Both the position numbers and the translations under genes were made by a program. Source: Onchocerca lupi (Eukaryota > Nematoda > Chromadorea > Rhabditida > Onchocercidae). From it: a DNA stretch of 64,000 nt. Positions 49,648 to 59,500 of the stretch are shown here, piece by piece. The DNA is taken from positions 118,785 to 182,784 of the forward strand of contig JAOVVO010000086.1 in NCBI GenBank assembly GCA_028564675.1, read 5' to 3'. The notes beneath the pieces are model-generated. The model had not been told where the DNA came from and ran no database searches. It was given only the letters and a program-made list of their open reading frames with translations. How positions within the stretch are numbered: position 1 is the stretch's first letter; each line of letters begins with the position of its first letter.

Positions 49648-52503
49648 TAATGGTAATAATTATTATTATTATCATTATAATTTAATAATAATTATTATTA
49701 TCATTATAATTATAATTATAATAAATAAATAAACCAATAAATAAACATTATCAGCGAAAAATTTTGCGGAAGAAAAATTAAAAGAAGAAAAAAAAAAAAA
49801 AACTTACAAGGTCGTTCGTTAAGAACACGTAAAATTTCGCCTCGTTCAAATGCTAATTCGTCAGGCCATTCGGCTTGATTATCGTAAATCGCTTGCGCTA
49901 CGCCAACCTGTAATTTGTTTTCAAAATTTTGGAATTTTTCATTTTTATTGAATAAAAAAATAGGCAATTTAATTTACTCATTTCCGAAATTTAATTCGAG
50001 ATAACCGGAAAATATCGTTTATTGATCAGGTAAATAAGCCATTATTTAATTCAAGATAATCGGAAAATATACGATCATTTTTATTGATTAGGTAAGATAA
50101 TTAGTATCAAATTATTATTATTTTTTCCTTTATGTATTTTTTACACCATTCATATCTACTTTTTGGCTAATAGAAGCGAATTTTGTAATTTTGACGACAA
50201 TAATTTTACATCAAAAATCATTCGATAAAGTGCAAAGTTCACGTAAGGCATACGTTACATCAAACTATTAGAGAATTTTGCATAGATATACCTACATTTT
50301 GTATATTGAACACTGCTAAAATGTAAAAAAAAAATAAAATGTTTTATTTTTTAAAAAAATGCATATGTATTTGCATATTTAGGATAAGCCGAATCTGAAG
50401 GATCAAAAGTCACTGTTAAATTTAATGCGGATTTTTGGTAAAAAAAAAAAAAAAAAAAAAGACATGAAGAAGATAACAAATGAAGAGAATTTTAAAAAAT
50501 TAAAAAAAAAAAAAAAAAACAAGTCGAAAAATAAAAAATATTTTACGAAATGCACCTAACCACCCATTTGTACCGCAAATTGCCATTTCATTCATCCATT
50601 AACATTTCTCATTAATTACTTTACGTTTCATTAATTTTGCTCATTATTCAACTTTTATGTATGGTAATTATGCGACTTTAAGTGACATTTTCACCTGAGA
50701 TAGTTTTTTTTCTTTCATTTTTTCTATTGCTCATTTGCATTTTAACTGAATAAAAACATTGAATAGTTATTTTGAATATTTTGAAAACAAAATTCTTCAA
50801 ATCGAACAACAAATATTGCCATATTAGATGAAATATATTGATGGTGACAAATGTGAACAAATAAAAGTAAGATAGGGAAAAATGTGTGAAGAGAGGTATG
50901 TAAAAGTTGTTTTTTCTCTCCCTTTTTTCTAAATAGCAAACAAAACTGACGAAATATATTGTTAAATTAAATCTAATTTTCAAAAAAAAAAAAAAAAGTC
51001 ATATCAATTTTTCCAATTCTTTCTTTTCATAAATACATGAAAAATTGATGAAATAATTTCCATACGCATGTTATTTAATAATTCCCCATAATAAAACAAG
51101 CAGATGAAAAAAATTTCTTTTTCTTTCTTCTATTTCAAATTTTTCATTGAAATTTTATAAAATTTTCATTTTTTTAAAAAATTAATTTTCTTTAATTTAA
51201 TTTAATTTGTCATTCTTAATTTCTTTTATTGAACACAAATTTATAGCATTCATTTGTATTCTGAATTTACAAAAATTTAATTCAATCGCTAAATTATAAA
51301 AATTTATCCTGTACTTCTAAGATTATGTCACTATACACGTAATCTAAGGGTCACGTCAATACAGGTCACGTAACTAAGATCATTTGAGCAATGCAATCCC
51401 ACGTAAATTTAATCGTAAAAAAATGCAATGAAATATGATAACGTAAAATAATAATTTTGACATTATAAGAAATTAAAAAATTTTCGGTGAAACAATAGAC
51501 AAATATTGCTTGCCGGAAACAATTAACTAAAACTTTCTGCTGTAGAAAAAGTTAGCTAACAAATGTTCGCAAATGACCTATGGCTATTAATTTACTGATC
51601 GATTGCAAAAATTTTCAACGAATACCAAATGTTTCGCGCAAAAATTTTATCCGTAACAGCTGACTTTTTTTCATTTAAAACAGGCGACGAATAAGCTAAT
51701 GATTGAAAAAATGACGTATACAAAAAAAAAATTGTAAATTTATGATTTATTTCTTAAATGTTTACCTGTCCACATTTTATTCATGTTTTGATCTATCCAC
51801 ATGTTTGATCAGTTATTTATTTGCAAAATCATAGCTAATTAATATAAAATAGATTTTCTTTTTTGCATATTCTATCTTTACAAAATTCAATTAACAACTG
51901 TTTGTATTTCTAATTCTTCCTCATCTCTTTTCCTCTTCTCCTAATTAACCAATCTTCAATCAAGTAGAAAGGAGAAAACAGGATACGGACAATAAATTTT
52001 AAATGGCTAAATTTCCCTTTGAGATAATGCTAATGAAATTTACAACTTATACTCGAATCGCTTATTTAAAAGGAAATTTTACTTTTTTCTTTTTTTTTTT
52101 TAGAAATCACTAAAATTTCATTTCTCTAAAAAAATGAATAGCAAAATGATCGGAGGAATTTTTCAAACAATTACTAAAATTTATTTTATTTCTCTAAAAA
52201 AAAGAAAAAAAAAAAGTAAACTGGATGAAAACTAAATTTAGAATTTTTGTATATAGAGGGGAATGGAAAATAAACCGGTGAAAATAAATCAGGTTTCATA
52301 TAGTGAATGCTTGATTTGTAATTATTTGGAAAACTTGTTACAGTACGAAATAAATATTGCTATAATCATTCTATTTGGATAGATAATATTCATAACAATC
52401 ACTGGCTATTTGTCATTGGCAATTGTTGGCTTAGGAAAATTTGGATTTTATTTCAATTTCTCACTACCTGTTTAAATAAATGAATGAATTGTAAATAATC
52501 CAT
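19509..52503 (-). CDS. BCAR1: CAS-family docking scaffold (p130Cas/BCAR1/NEDD9 homologue)
   Basis: CAS proteins are cytoplasmic scaffolds of focal adhesions linking FAK and Src to downstream signalling. Exons 5' to 3' on minus: 52468-52503, 49808-49907, 46096-46223, 41326-41518, 40624-40760, 39533-39630, 28977-29114, 28616-28815, 27694-27959, 26979-27400, 26444-26560, 24600-24708, 24104-24260, 23258-23430, 22856-23007, 22171-22498, 21503-21592, 20885-21043, 19871-20026, 19509-19616; 3267 nt, 1088 residues (human p130Cas about 870). Every junction is in phase. Domains: SH3 (about 15-75); Ser/Asn-rich linker (about 90-610) with a nine-Gln run; serine-rich helical bundle (about 615-795); low-complexity segment with RVTF (878-881); FAT-like domain (about 945-1088). 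No YxxP and no RPLPSPP-type Src site are present. The first 12-codon exon is the least certain part. The largest intron (29115-39532) is 10.4 kb. Confidence 0.9.
20540..20772. repeat. Two diverged copies of a dispersed repeat
   Basis: CGATTGCTTTGAAATTT...AACGTTGCATTCGAATTGGCGCATGTTT (about 20540-20594) recurs as a diverged direct copy at about 20719-20772, 180 bases away. A third partial copy (CGATTGTTTTGAAATTTTGA) lies at about 34423-34442. They lie in CAS introns and suggest remnants of a non-autonomous element. No coding capacity is visible. Confidence 0.55.
22171..22498 (-). CDS. BCAR1: CAS exon 16: low-complexity segment with RVTF motif
   Basis: Encodes residues 809-918, Ser/Thr-rich, with IQSPPSIL, then KQNRVTFADDL (RVTF codons at 22282-22293) and an acidic LEEDDLESVVSDRDSFYQ end. 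In vertebrate CAS this interval carries RPLPSPP and YDYVHL, the Src SH3 and SH2 sites. Neither is recognisable here, though SFYQDL could be a remnant of the tyrosine site. Confidence 0.8.
22856..24708 (-). CDS. BCAR1: CAS exons 12-15: serine-rich helical bundle
   Basis: Four exons (24600-24708, 24104-24260, 23258-23430, 22856-23007) encode helices KLVEHYRHIENSVEKLEK, a segment ending NSINGFLDAACRIAV, LKQLLLPLKSSTTIINQL, and DALDQFLAVIKQLPIDCCKL. The last aligns with human p130Cas EDLDRLVACSRAVPEDAKQL. In p130Cas this region is a four-helix bundle that binds 14-3-3. Exon 12's 3' end lies in a duplicated sequence that offers a second in-frame donor. Confidence 0.8.
24567..24606. repeat. 30-bp duplication spanning a CAS splice donor
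   Basis: AACTTTTTCTAATTTTTTTT is followed by a second ACCAACTTTTTCTAATTT copy. On the minus strand this places two identical donors (GAAAAA|GTTGGTTTT) 30 nt apart, at exon ends 24600 and 24570. Confidence 0.8.
25560..26180. other. GC-richer, homopolymer-free segment in a CAS intron
   Basis: This stretch between exons 11 and 12 differs in texture from its surroundings: few A/T runs, many CpG, a CGACGCACGACGCACGAC array near 25978-25996, and CGTAATGAG repeated at both sides (about 25953 and 26001). No ORF of note. It may be an inserted sequence. Confidence 0.4.
27237..27263 (-). repeat. CAA microsatellite encoding nine glutamines
   Basis: Nine CAA codons on the minus strand within CAS exon 10, after DHP and before IDHF. 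A pure triplet run in a coding exon is likely length-variable. Confidence 0.95.
33408..33427. repeat. Perfect 20-bp palindrome
   Basis: TGACATAAATATTTATGTCA is its own reverse complement. It lies in non-coding DNA of the large CAS intron. Confidence 0.9.
35872..35903. promoter_or_regulatory. Direct AGGTCA pair
   Basis: ATAGGTCACCTTTCGTAGGTCA holds two AGGTCA half-sites in direct order separated by 8 bases. This is only a possible nuclear-receptor site in a CAS intron. Confidence 0.2.
38318..38347. promoter_or_regulatory. Inverted AAGGTCA pair, second copy
   Basis: AAGGTCA (38318-38324) and TGACCTT (38341-38347) flank a 16-base spacer that holds ATTTCATG, as the element at 3866-3907 does. 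Confidence 0.3.
40330..40490. promoter_or_regulatory. Cluster of CCGGAT and AACCGGTT sites in a CAS intron
   Basis: About seven CCGGAT/TCGGA-type sites (ACCGGATA three times) and one AACCGGTT (40346-40353) lie in 160 bases just past exon 5. CCGGAW is the ETS core and AACCGGTT a Grainyhead-type site. Part of the density comes from a diverged internal duplication (AATATTCTC...CTTTACCGGATA, twice). Confidence 0.4.
40996..41079. repeat. 41-bp tandem duplication
   Basis: TCGGATAAATTYTGAACTTT followed by CAAATCAATYTAATCAAATA occurs twice head-to-tail with two mismatches. It lies in a CAS intron. Confidence 0.85.
43004..43320. repeat. Tandem duplication, about 167-bp period
   Basis: GAAATGCCGAAAAGTCATCTGAAA, GATATGGCGAA and GTCGWAAAGTCA, then ATTCATTC, CAATCAATA, and AGTTTATCA with ATTTCTAA, occur in the same order in both copies (from about 43004 and 43170). 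Inside each copy GCCGAAAAGTCA-like phrases also recur at short range. This gives a short spurious ORF on plus. Confidence 0.8.
43918..44345. repeat. CATACACA / TACATGAATACA minisatellite
   Basis: Some 430 bases of CATACACACATACATGAATA variants. It produces Met/Cys/Val-rich minus-strand ORFs in several frames, none real. Confidence 0.95.
45168..45197. promoter_or_regulatory. Three GATAAGCT sites with 11-bp spacing
   Basis: GATAAGCT starts at 45168, 45179 and 45190, exactly one helical turn apart. GATAAG is the GATA-factor site. It lies in a CAS intron. Confidence 0.4.
46096..49907 (-). CDS. BCAR1: CAS exons 2-3: N-terminal SH3 domain
   Basis: Exon 49808-49907 gives VGVAQAIYDNQAEWPDELAF then ERGEILRVLNERP; exon 46096-46223 gives GWWCCINKNGKRGIVPANRL. 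Compare CAS SH3 ALYDNVAESPDELSF, GWWLCSLHGRQGIVPGNRL. The ALYDx, WW and GIVPxNR signatures are present (I for L in ALYD). The CAS SH3 binds proline motifs of FAK/PYK2, phosphatases and C3G (family knowledge). A 3.6-kb intron splits the domain after the RT loop. Confidence 0.93.
46224..49807. other. CAS intron splitting the SH3 domain
   Basis: No exon seen. It includes a 22-bp duplication (CCTAAGCCAAGATG twice, 46258-46293), a diverged pair of segments at about 46315 and 46480 (CTAAGARTTTGTRMTRTAAAG), and an AAT/TAA microsatellite at 49575-49735. Confidence 0.6.
49575..49735. repeat. AAT/ATT microsatellite with inverted symmetry
   Basis: A long AATAATAAT run passes into ATTATTATTATCATTATAAT, present twice, so the strand can fold on itself. 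It ends about 70 bases before the SH3 exon donor. Confidence 0.9.
49908..52467. other. CAS intron 1
   Basis: No coding content recognised. Contains TCACGTCA and GGTCACGTAA sites near 51350-51372 and an AACCGGT site at 52273-52279. Confidence 0.5.
49985..50100. repeat. Diverged duplication of about 57 bp beside the SH3 exon
   Basis: TTTAATTCRAGATAAYCGGAAAATATMG, a TTTATTGAT segment and RGGTAAATAA-like sequence occur twice head-to-tail, just upstream of CAS exon 2. Confidence 0.65.
52468..52503 (-). CDS. BCAR1: Probable CAS first coding exon (12 codons)
   Basis: Minus strand ATG GAT TAT TTA CAA, reading on to AAA CAG, then GTAGTGAG as donor: MDYLQFIHLFKQ. It ends in phase 0, as the SH3 exon needs, and vertebrate CAS genes also begin with a very short coding exon. 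It sits just downstream of the only GC-richer, CpG-containing stretch nearby. No conservation can be judged over 12 residues. Confidence 0.5.
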
Positions 52504-52860
52504 TATTTTACGAACATATTCTCTTTCTAAAATTCTCATCAATAACCGCCAATTCTTTGATTCGACGAAGAAACACAATTATAATGACGTTTTGCTACTC
52601 GCTTACACCGGAACACTTGTTGTTTAGCTGATACAAGACGTTCCGAAATTTCACTTCAAACCACAGTAGCCGAAACTCTGGGCCGAAACATTCAGTTACC
52701 TCAAACTTGGGTAACTAAACCGGTGAGTGTGCCTCGCTTCATTCTCATGTATTTGTCGTGCATTCAACAATAATTTGATTACTATTGCAAAAATTCTCGA
52801 AAACGAAATGTGTGCCTATAACACGGGAATTTCCAAGCCATCTTAGAGCCAAGTATTAAT
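52504..52860 (-). promoter_or_regulatory. Probable CAS promoter / 5' UTR
   Basis: A locally GC- and CpG-richer stretch without homopolymers. It includes GCTACTCGCTTACACCGGAA (an ETS-like CCGGAA), a TCAAACTTGGGTAACTAAAC phrase, and AACCGGT at 52718-52724. Position directly upstream of the probable first exon supports a promoter or 5' UTR role, but no transcript start can be fixed. Confidence 0.4.
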
Positions 52861-54775
52861 TAGGCCCACAAAATTAAATTGACTTAAATTGACAGATCAG
52901 ACAAGGAATTGGCTTCCGATCACGACATACAATTATATCGAGAATTCTTTCCAATCAAGAATTGATCATTGATAATTATCAAATTGTAAGGAACCTCTGA
53001 ATTGGAATGGCATGAAATTTTGAAAGTTTGAAATTCCTCTTCGCTAGTGCAAAAAAACTCACCAATTTGTTCATAATTCAATTCAATTCAAAGAAAAATA
53101 AATAAATAAACCAAAAGACATCAAAATATCATGATCTTGAATCCAGTTTTCGAAAAATAACAACTAGTTATTAAATTCTTTCTCTTAATCAAAAAACAGA
53201 TATATCATAATTCGAAGAATTGCTAATTCAGGATTGAAGAGAATTCTCAATATAATCTATATGCTGTGATCGAAATTTGATTCATGAAATATTACTATTA
53301 ATTAGTATATCCTTTCTTTTAATTAAAGAATTAATAATTATCGATTTTTGGAAATTTATTAAAAAAGATTGATAGATTATTAATCTTTCAATTCAAATAT
53401 AATTTAGGATAATACAATAACATATAAATTAAGCAAATATCTACAAAAAAAACAACAAATATATTGCTTGCAAAAAAAAAAAAAAAAAAAAAAAGGAATA
53501 TTTGATGTAATTTTGTTATTTAATATTGTTAAGATAGAAAAAATTGTGCCTTTTGGTTTAAGCAAAAATTTAAAAATTTCATATAAAATATGAATTAATG
53601 GCATATTTCATTTGAAAACATTTTTGCAAATGCGTTAATTGCCCTTTTTGTTGACCCAATTTTGGATTTCCTTCTTTTTTTCGTACTTTTAAGCAATGTA
53701 ATGTATTATTGATTAAAAAATTTAATCATTTTTCAAAAAAAAAATAGTTATTTTAGGATAAAACAGGCAATTTCCTCCGATTCTAAACGTTATTCTACTA
53801 AACCGGTAAATAGCCTAATTATCCATTCTAATAATCTAAAATTGCCTTGGAAAAATTCAAAGGTCGACCGAAAAAAAAAGTATAAAATTCAATTTTAAAT
53901 ATTGATCGAAGGAATTTTTTAATGAACAGAAAAAAAAAACTATATATAATTGAAATTTTGTATGATGGATTATAAAAAGGAATACGAAGATGATGAAGAG
54001 AAAATAAGAAATGCGGGAATTGAAAGGTTGTATTGTTGGTTACAACGATGATCCAAGGTCAATCGGAGGTGAAATCGCACGATCGGTTAAAAGAAATCGT
54101 AAAAGGAACTATTTCAATAAAGGTTAGAATAATGAATTTGATGGTATTAATAAAGATTGAAATGACATTTTCATTCTTTTTAATTTAATAATAATTATCT
54201 TTATTTTTCGTTTTTAACATAAATTAGATCATTTGATAATTTTATCCTTGGAAATGTTGAATTTTTTTTTTTTTTTTTTAAATATATTGCAACTTTAATG
54301 ATATCAAAAGTCATATGGTACAATTATAAATTCAATTATTTAAAATTCAAAGGTATATTTTGTTTATTTAAAATTCAAAATTATATTATGTTTACAAAAG
54401 TATCAATTATCGATTAATAAATATCTCTGAAATTCACTTCTGATATCATTCATTATTAATTTATTATTAATTCATTTTAAGCAAAAATAATGATTGCATG
54501 AAATGGAAGTCATTTTGATCATCATCTTAATAATGTAAATAGATAACCCGAAATATTTTCGAAAATTAATCGTAATGACTTCTTAAAATAATTTTTAAAT
54601 AATGAATTACAATAAAAAAAAAAAAAAAAAATGAAAAAATCATTTAAAAAAAAAAAGTCTCGTTAAGAATTATTATTGTATTCTGTGGGAAAAGCTTTCA
54701 GAAAGACAAACAAACATCCATATTATCTCCTAAAAAGACATAATAAAATAAAAAAAAGAAATGTAAATAATTAAA

Positions 54776-54970
54776 ATGAAATCCGGAAGAGCTAAGATTG
54801 AAAGCCGAAATGAAATCCGGAAGAGCTAAGATTGAAAGCCGAAATGAAATCCGGAAGAGCTAAGATTGAAAGCCGAAATGAAATCCGGAAGAGCTAAGAT
54901 TGAAAGCCGAAATGAAATCCGGAAAAGCTAAGATTGAAAGTCGAAATGAAATCCGAAAAAGCTAAGATTT
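54776..54970. repeat. 34-bp minisatellite, nearly six copies
   Basis: The unit ATGAAATCCGGAAGAGCTAA + GATTGAAAGCCGAA repeats from 54776 with starts at 54810, 54844, 54878, 54912 and 54946. The first four copies are identical, the fifth has two substitutions and the last is truncated. The period is not a multiple of three, and no ORF runs through it. Confidence 0.95.
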
Positions 54971-56039
54971 AAATTGATCTAATCGATTTGGGTTAAGAAA
55001 TACGAGAAAAGGTTAAATTATTTATGAGATATTTTATTTTTCTTGCATCAATTAATGCAAGAAAAAAAATCGCATAAAAATATGATAAAACAAAATGAAA
55101 TAATAATAATAAAGAATGAAAGAATATGAAATGTTTTATTATTTCTTTCTGATTAAATCATAATTGATATCATTTTATCAGGTTTATCAGGTTTAATCAG
55201 AAAGAATCATAGAAACTTAATCTAATCAAATTAATCAAACTTGGAAATCATATCTGTAAATGGATAAAATTAAAGATATTAGACGATTAGATTTCTACCG
55301 TTATTTATTCCTTTTTAAGCAAACAATGCGAAAAAAAAAAAAAAGATTTTTAAATTTAAAAAAAAATTTAATTGAACAGAGCAAAAATGAAAAGTGATCG
55401 ATCCGATGAATAGAATCGATTGATATTTGTGGTCAAATTTTGAGCAAAATTCATCAATTATCTTTCGTTCTTCTCTTTTTTTCTCTATTTTTTCCATCGA
55501 TTACAATGTCTGTTGTGTAATCGTTTTATCTATCATTCAACTCTTTCCCGAGATTTTCTCGTCATAGTAATGATAAGGAGTGATAAAAAATGATAATGAT
55601 TACGATTTGCCTGATTGCCCTAATTGGTGTTTGATGAAATGAATGGAGCAATTGTATCAAACTTGACATAAATCAGATGGAAATGCAACAAATTGGTCAT
55701 TTGCTGAAGTGAGATGAATACTATTATTGACCAGTTTGTCAAATTGTACAATTCTTTCTCTAAAACTTAACCATTAATTGGTAAGTGTGACTAATTAATG
55801 ACAATTAATTAGTAATTATAATTCAAATATTTCTTAATTAATTTTAAAAGCATAAACTTAATTAGATGTAAGTTACATATTGAAATTTCAATACTTAAAA
55901 GAATAAAAATTGATAAATTAATGTTTAATTTAGAATTTCATTAGCATTCTATGCTTTCAAAATTCATCCTATTTTCGAAAGGATGAATGAATGACTGAGA
56001 TTTCCTGAATGTATCGCGAGATCTAAAGAAATTCGAGAT

Positions 56040-56340
56040 ACGCGATTTTTGATAATATGCAAATTAATTTTTATATTTTTTATCACGTAATCAGGTATTT
56101 TGGAACGAATAAATTTATCATATTATTAGATATTTTGAATAAATACATCTTTTATTATGTTATCAAATATTTCGGGATAAATATTTTTAATCATCGTTAT
56201 CATATATTCTCGAACAAGTTTTTTTTTATCAATTTATCAGATTTTCTTGGAGTAATTTGATTAGATATTCCGGAGCAAGTATTTTTCATCATATTATCAG
56301 ATATTTCAGGATAAATGCATTCTATCAAAAACATTCCGGA
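56040..56340. repeat. Degenerate 40-50-bp repeats with TTATCA and TTCCGGA
   Basis: About six units of the form TTTTTATCAYRTTATCAGATATT + TYSGGAWMAA follow one another. They share spelling but not exact length. Confidence 0.6.
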
Positions 56341-56357
56341 AAAAAAAAACTACTTAC

Positions 56358-56561
56358 TCGACTAATCTTCCAGATCATGAATCGTATGAAACAGACGATT
56401 GCAATACAAATTGGAATAAATTGATTGCAATTTTGGCGAAAAAAATAGATATTCGAATGAAAACGTTTAATATCAGAATTTCGATTGATTGAATTCAATG
56501 TTCGACGAATAAATTTTTCAAAAAATTTTCGAAATTTACCAGAAAATCTTCGTACTAGCAT
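56358..56561 (-). CDS. Orphan first-exon-like ORF with one membrane segment
   Basis: I do not recognise this protein. Minus-strand ATG at 56559-56561 opens 68 codons that end exactly at a strong donor (CGA|GTAAGTAG) in phase 0. The N-terminal half is basic (LVRRFSGKFRKFFEKFIRR); the end holds a hydrophobic run FIPICIAIVCFIRFMIW, a possible membrane helix. It could be the first exon of an unseen gene, an alternative CAS first exon (the CAS SH3 exon also starts in phase 0), or chance. Confidence 0.25.
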
Positions 56562-59500
56562 TTTTGCTATTACTAATCGATTGATATTCTAAAAGTGATA
56601 AACGAAGCGAATGAATTGTTTGAAATGATTTTCAAACAATCATTTATATAATAATTTATAAATGATTTCATTTGTCCTTCTTTGGTGCTATGAAATTATT
56701 TCATCGAATCATAGAATTTCGAAAATTTCAATTAAAAAAAAAAAAAAAAAAAAAAAATTTATGTTGAAAAATGGAACGGATATTATGACAATCTTGTATG
56801 ATTTTATAGGGGGAAGAAAAAAAAAAAGATGAAGAAAACTAAGCGTAACTAATAATTTTATTATTAATTCTATTTCTATAAAATTCAAAAAATTTAATTT
56901 TTAATTTTTTTTTTACAAAAAAATTTTATTTTTAATTATATGCGAAACATTCATATTTTTATCATATGAATATTAAGAAAAAAAAAAAAAGGATTATTTA
57001 AAGCTAATGAAAAAATTCTCTTATATTTTTGAATAATATTCATGTTTATTTGCATGGAATGTTTTCTAATTGAAAGAATTAAAATTTAATTAAAAAAGAA
57101 AGAAAAAATTCACTTTTTTTCTCATTCTAATTTCAATTTCAGAATTACTTTTTTATTTTTAATTACTTTTAATTACTCACAAATTATTTTTATAAAAGAT
57201 CAATTTTTTTTTTTTTTTTAAGGGAAATAAGATAATGAATAGGTATATGTATGTAATGCTCATATGATATATAATTATTTAATTTTATGAGTAATTTGTT
57301 AAATTTTGAAATGTTATTTAATGAGCCAAGTAAAATCGAACAAGTGGAGAAAAAAAAGCCAAATATATTTGCTGGACGTATTTTTAATTTTTGATATTTA
57401 CTTATATGCCATTTGGGAAAATTAAAAAAATGGCAATATTTTAAACTTTCCAAAAATTTTTTTAAATAAACATTTTTGCTTATAAAAACTAAAGCCAAAT
57501 GGAAGAGCATCATTTCGAAGAATACATTTAGATTGTTTAAAAAAATTTTCAAATTATTAAAATGAACTTGAACAAACAAAATTGTTTAAAATTCTTAAAA
57601 TTATGAAATTGAATTCAAACTGACAAGCTCAAAGATTTGGAAATTTGTAAGATTTAGCATATTTTGCATAAATTAAATATTCTTCTGCTTATTTAATTGC
57701 AGAAAAGATGGCATGAACTGATAGATCTTAAATGAATTTTTCAAATTTCTCTTTTTTCTTGGCTTTGATTTTTTTTTCCGAATAATTTTGATTGATCTCA
57801 AAAATTCGCTAAAAACTCTATCAAACTATGAAATTCTGTAATTTGAACTTAAAAATTGGAAAATTATGATTTAAAAGCAAACTTTACTCCAATGGCCAAG
57901 AGTTTGTAGAAATTCGAAAGAAAAATTGATCAAAAATTTTTTCGAAATTTGAAATTCTGTCACCATCATAATTAATCATGAAATTTGAAGATAAAAAAAA
58001 AGTAATAAAATGGTTCAATAATAATTTATCATAAATGTGAAATTAAAATTTAAATAAATTATCAATTCGTTTATTTTTTATATGAAAGATTTATCAAAAT
58101 CTTCCCGAAAAAAATTGTTCACTGATAAATTTCATAAATTTGCATATTGCTATCATTATGATAAAGCGACAAAAAGTGGAATCGATATTTAGCAATAAAA
58201 AAGAGCTGAAAAAAAATTTAAAATAACGAAATTTAGGAAACAATCGTTTAGTTTATCCTAATGATCAAGTTTAATAATTTCTACAAATTTTAGCTAAAAA
58301 CATTCTTCAAAGTTTTTTTCTTTTTTTCTTTTGTTTTTTTTTTTTTTTTTGCTTCAAGTAATTTGAGCCTATAAGAGATGAAATATTTCTCATAACAAAA
58401 TTTTGTTTCACATTAGCATCTTTTCTTCTCTTTGAAGCATTTAAACAAACAACTGTTAAATTTTTGTTAAAAATTTTGCGAAATTTTTGAAATTAAAATT
58501 TTCATTTGAAAAAATTTAAATAATTTTAAGAAGTTATTCAATGACAAAATGTCATTTTCAAAATCACTATGATCATATAGTTATTTTTTAAACATTGAAT
58601 TGAGTTCAAATTAAGTTATTATTAGAATATAAGTAAAGAAATTCTTTTGCAACTTCAAATTTCATTTAAAATTCAGGAAATAAAACTTAAAAAATAAATA
58701 TATTATTCATAGTGAATTTTAATTGTTGAAAAATTCTCTTAATTGAGTTAATAATTTCAAATTTTATCTTTATTTTATGCTTATCATCAGAGAATAATGA
58801 TACGATCAATACTTTCTTGGGTTCACATCATTTATTTTACATCAATTAATGCTCATTTTATTGATTACGTGTAATACGTGTAATTCATTTCTTGCTTTAT
58901 ATCATATATGAGTATTTTTTTAATCGATAATTAATTTCTATTTCTTATATTCTGTATTAATTCTCTTAAGTTTCATCTTATTCCTTCAGATTATAATTAC
59001 TTTATGATAATTAATACATAAGTTATTAATTCTTTTTTTTACTTTTTATATAAATATATAATTAATATGTAAATGAATATGGTTAATTGTTGTAATTCAA
59101 CAGATTGCAGAATTACAGTTTCTCAACAGATCTTCTGATTTAATTTTATTTTTCATTAATTAAAAAAAAAAAAAATCAGAATAGTGATTACCGATAATTA
59201 AGTGGAATTTTGATTAAATTTCTCCTTTTTTTAAAATTTCATTTAAATTTATAATGAATGATTTTTTTTAAATGAATGAAATAAATTTCTTCCAATTTCA
59301 GTGAAATTAAATTTATTTCTATTCAATCTCTTACAGATCATAAGAAAAGCTTTTAATGATTCTTTTCTTGAGAAAAAGACAAAAGGACATAAAATTAAGG
59401 AAATGTTTCAAAATTTTTCTAAATTCAATCAATAAAAGGTGAAAGATTAAAAACTTGTAAATTTAAATCGATCAAATTTGGTCTTTGAAAAAATTCTCTT

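Noticed and set aside
49575..49735. Hairpin precursor RNA in the AAT/ATT tract
   Set aside because: The self-complementarity is a by-product of the simple repeat, not a defined stem-loop.
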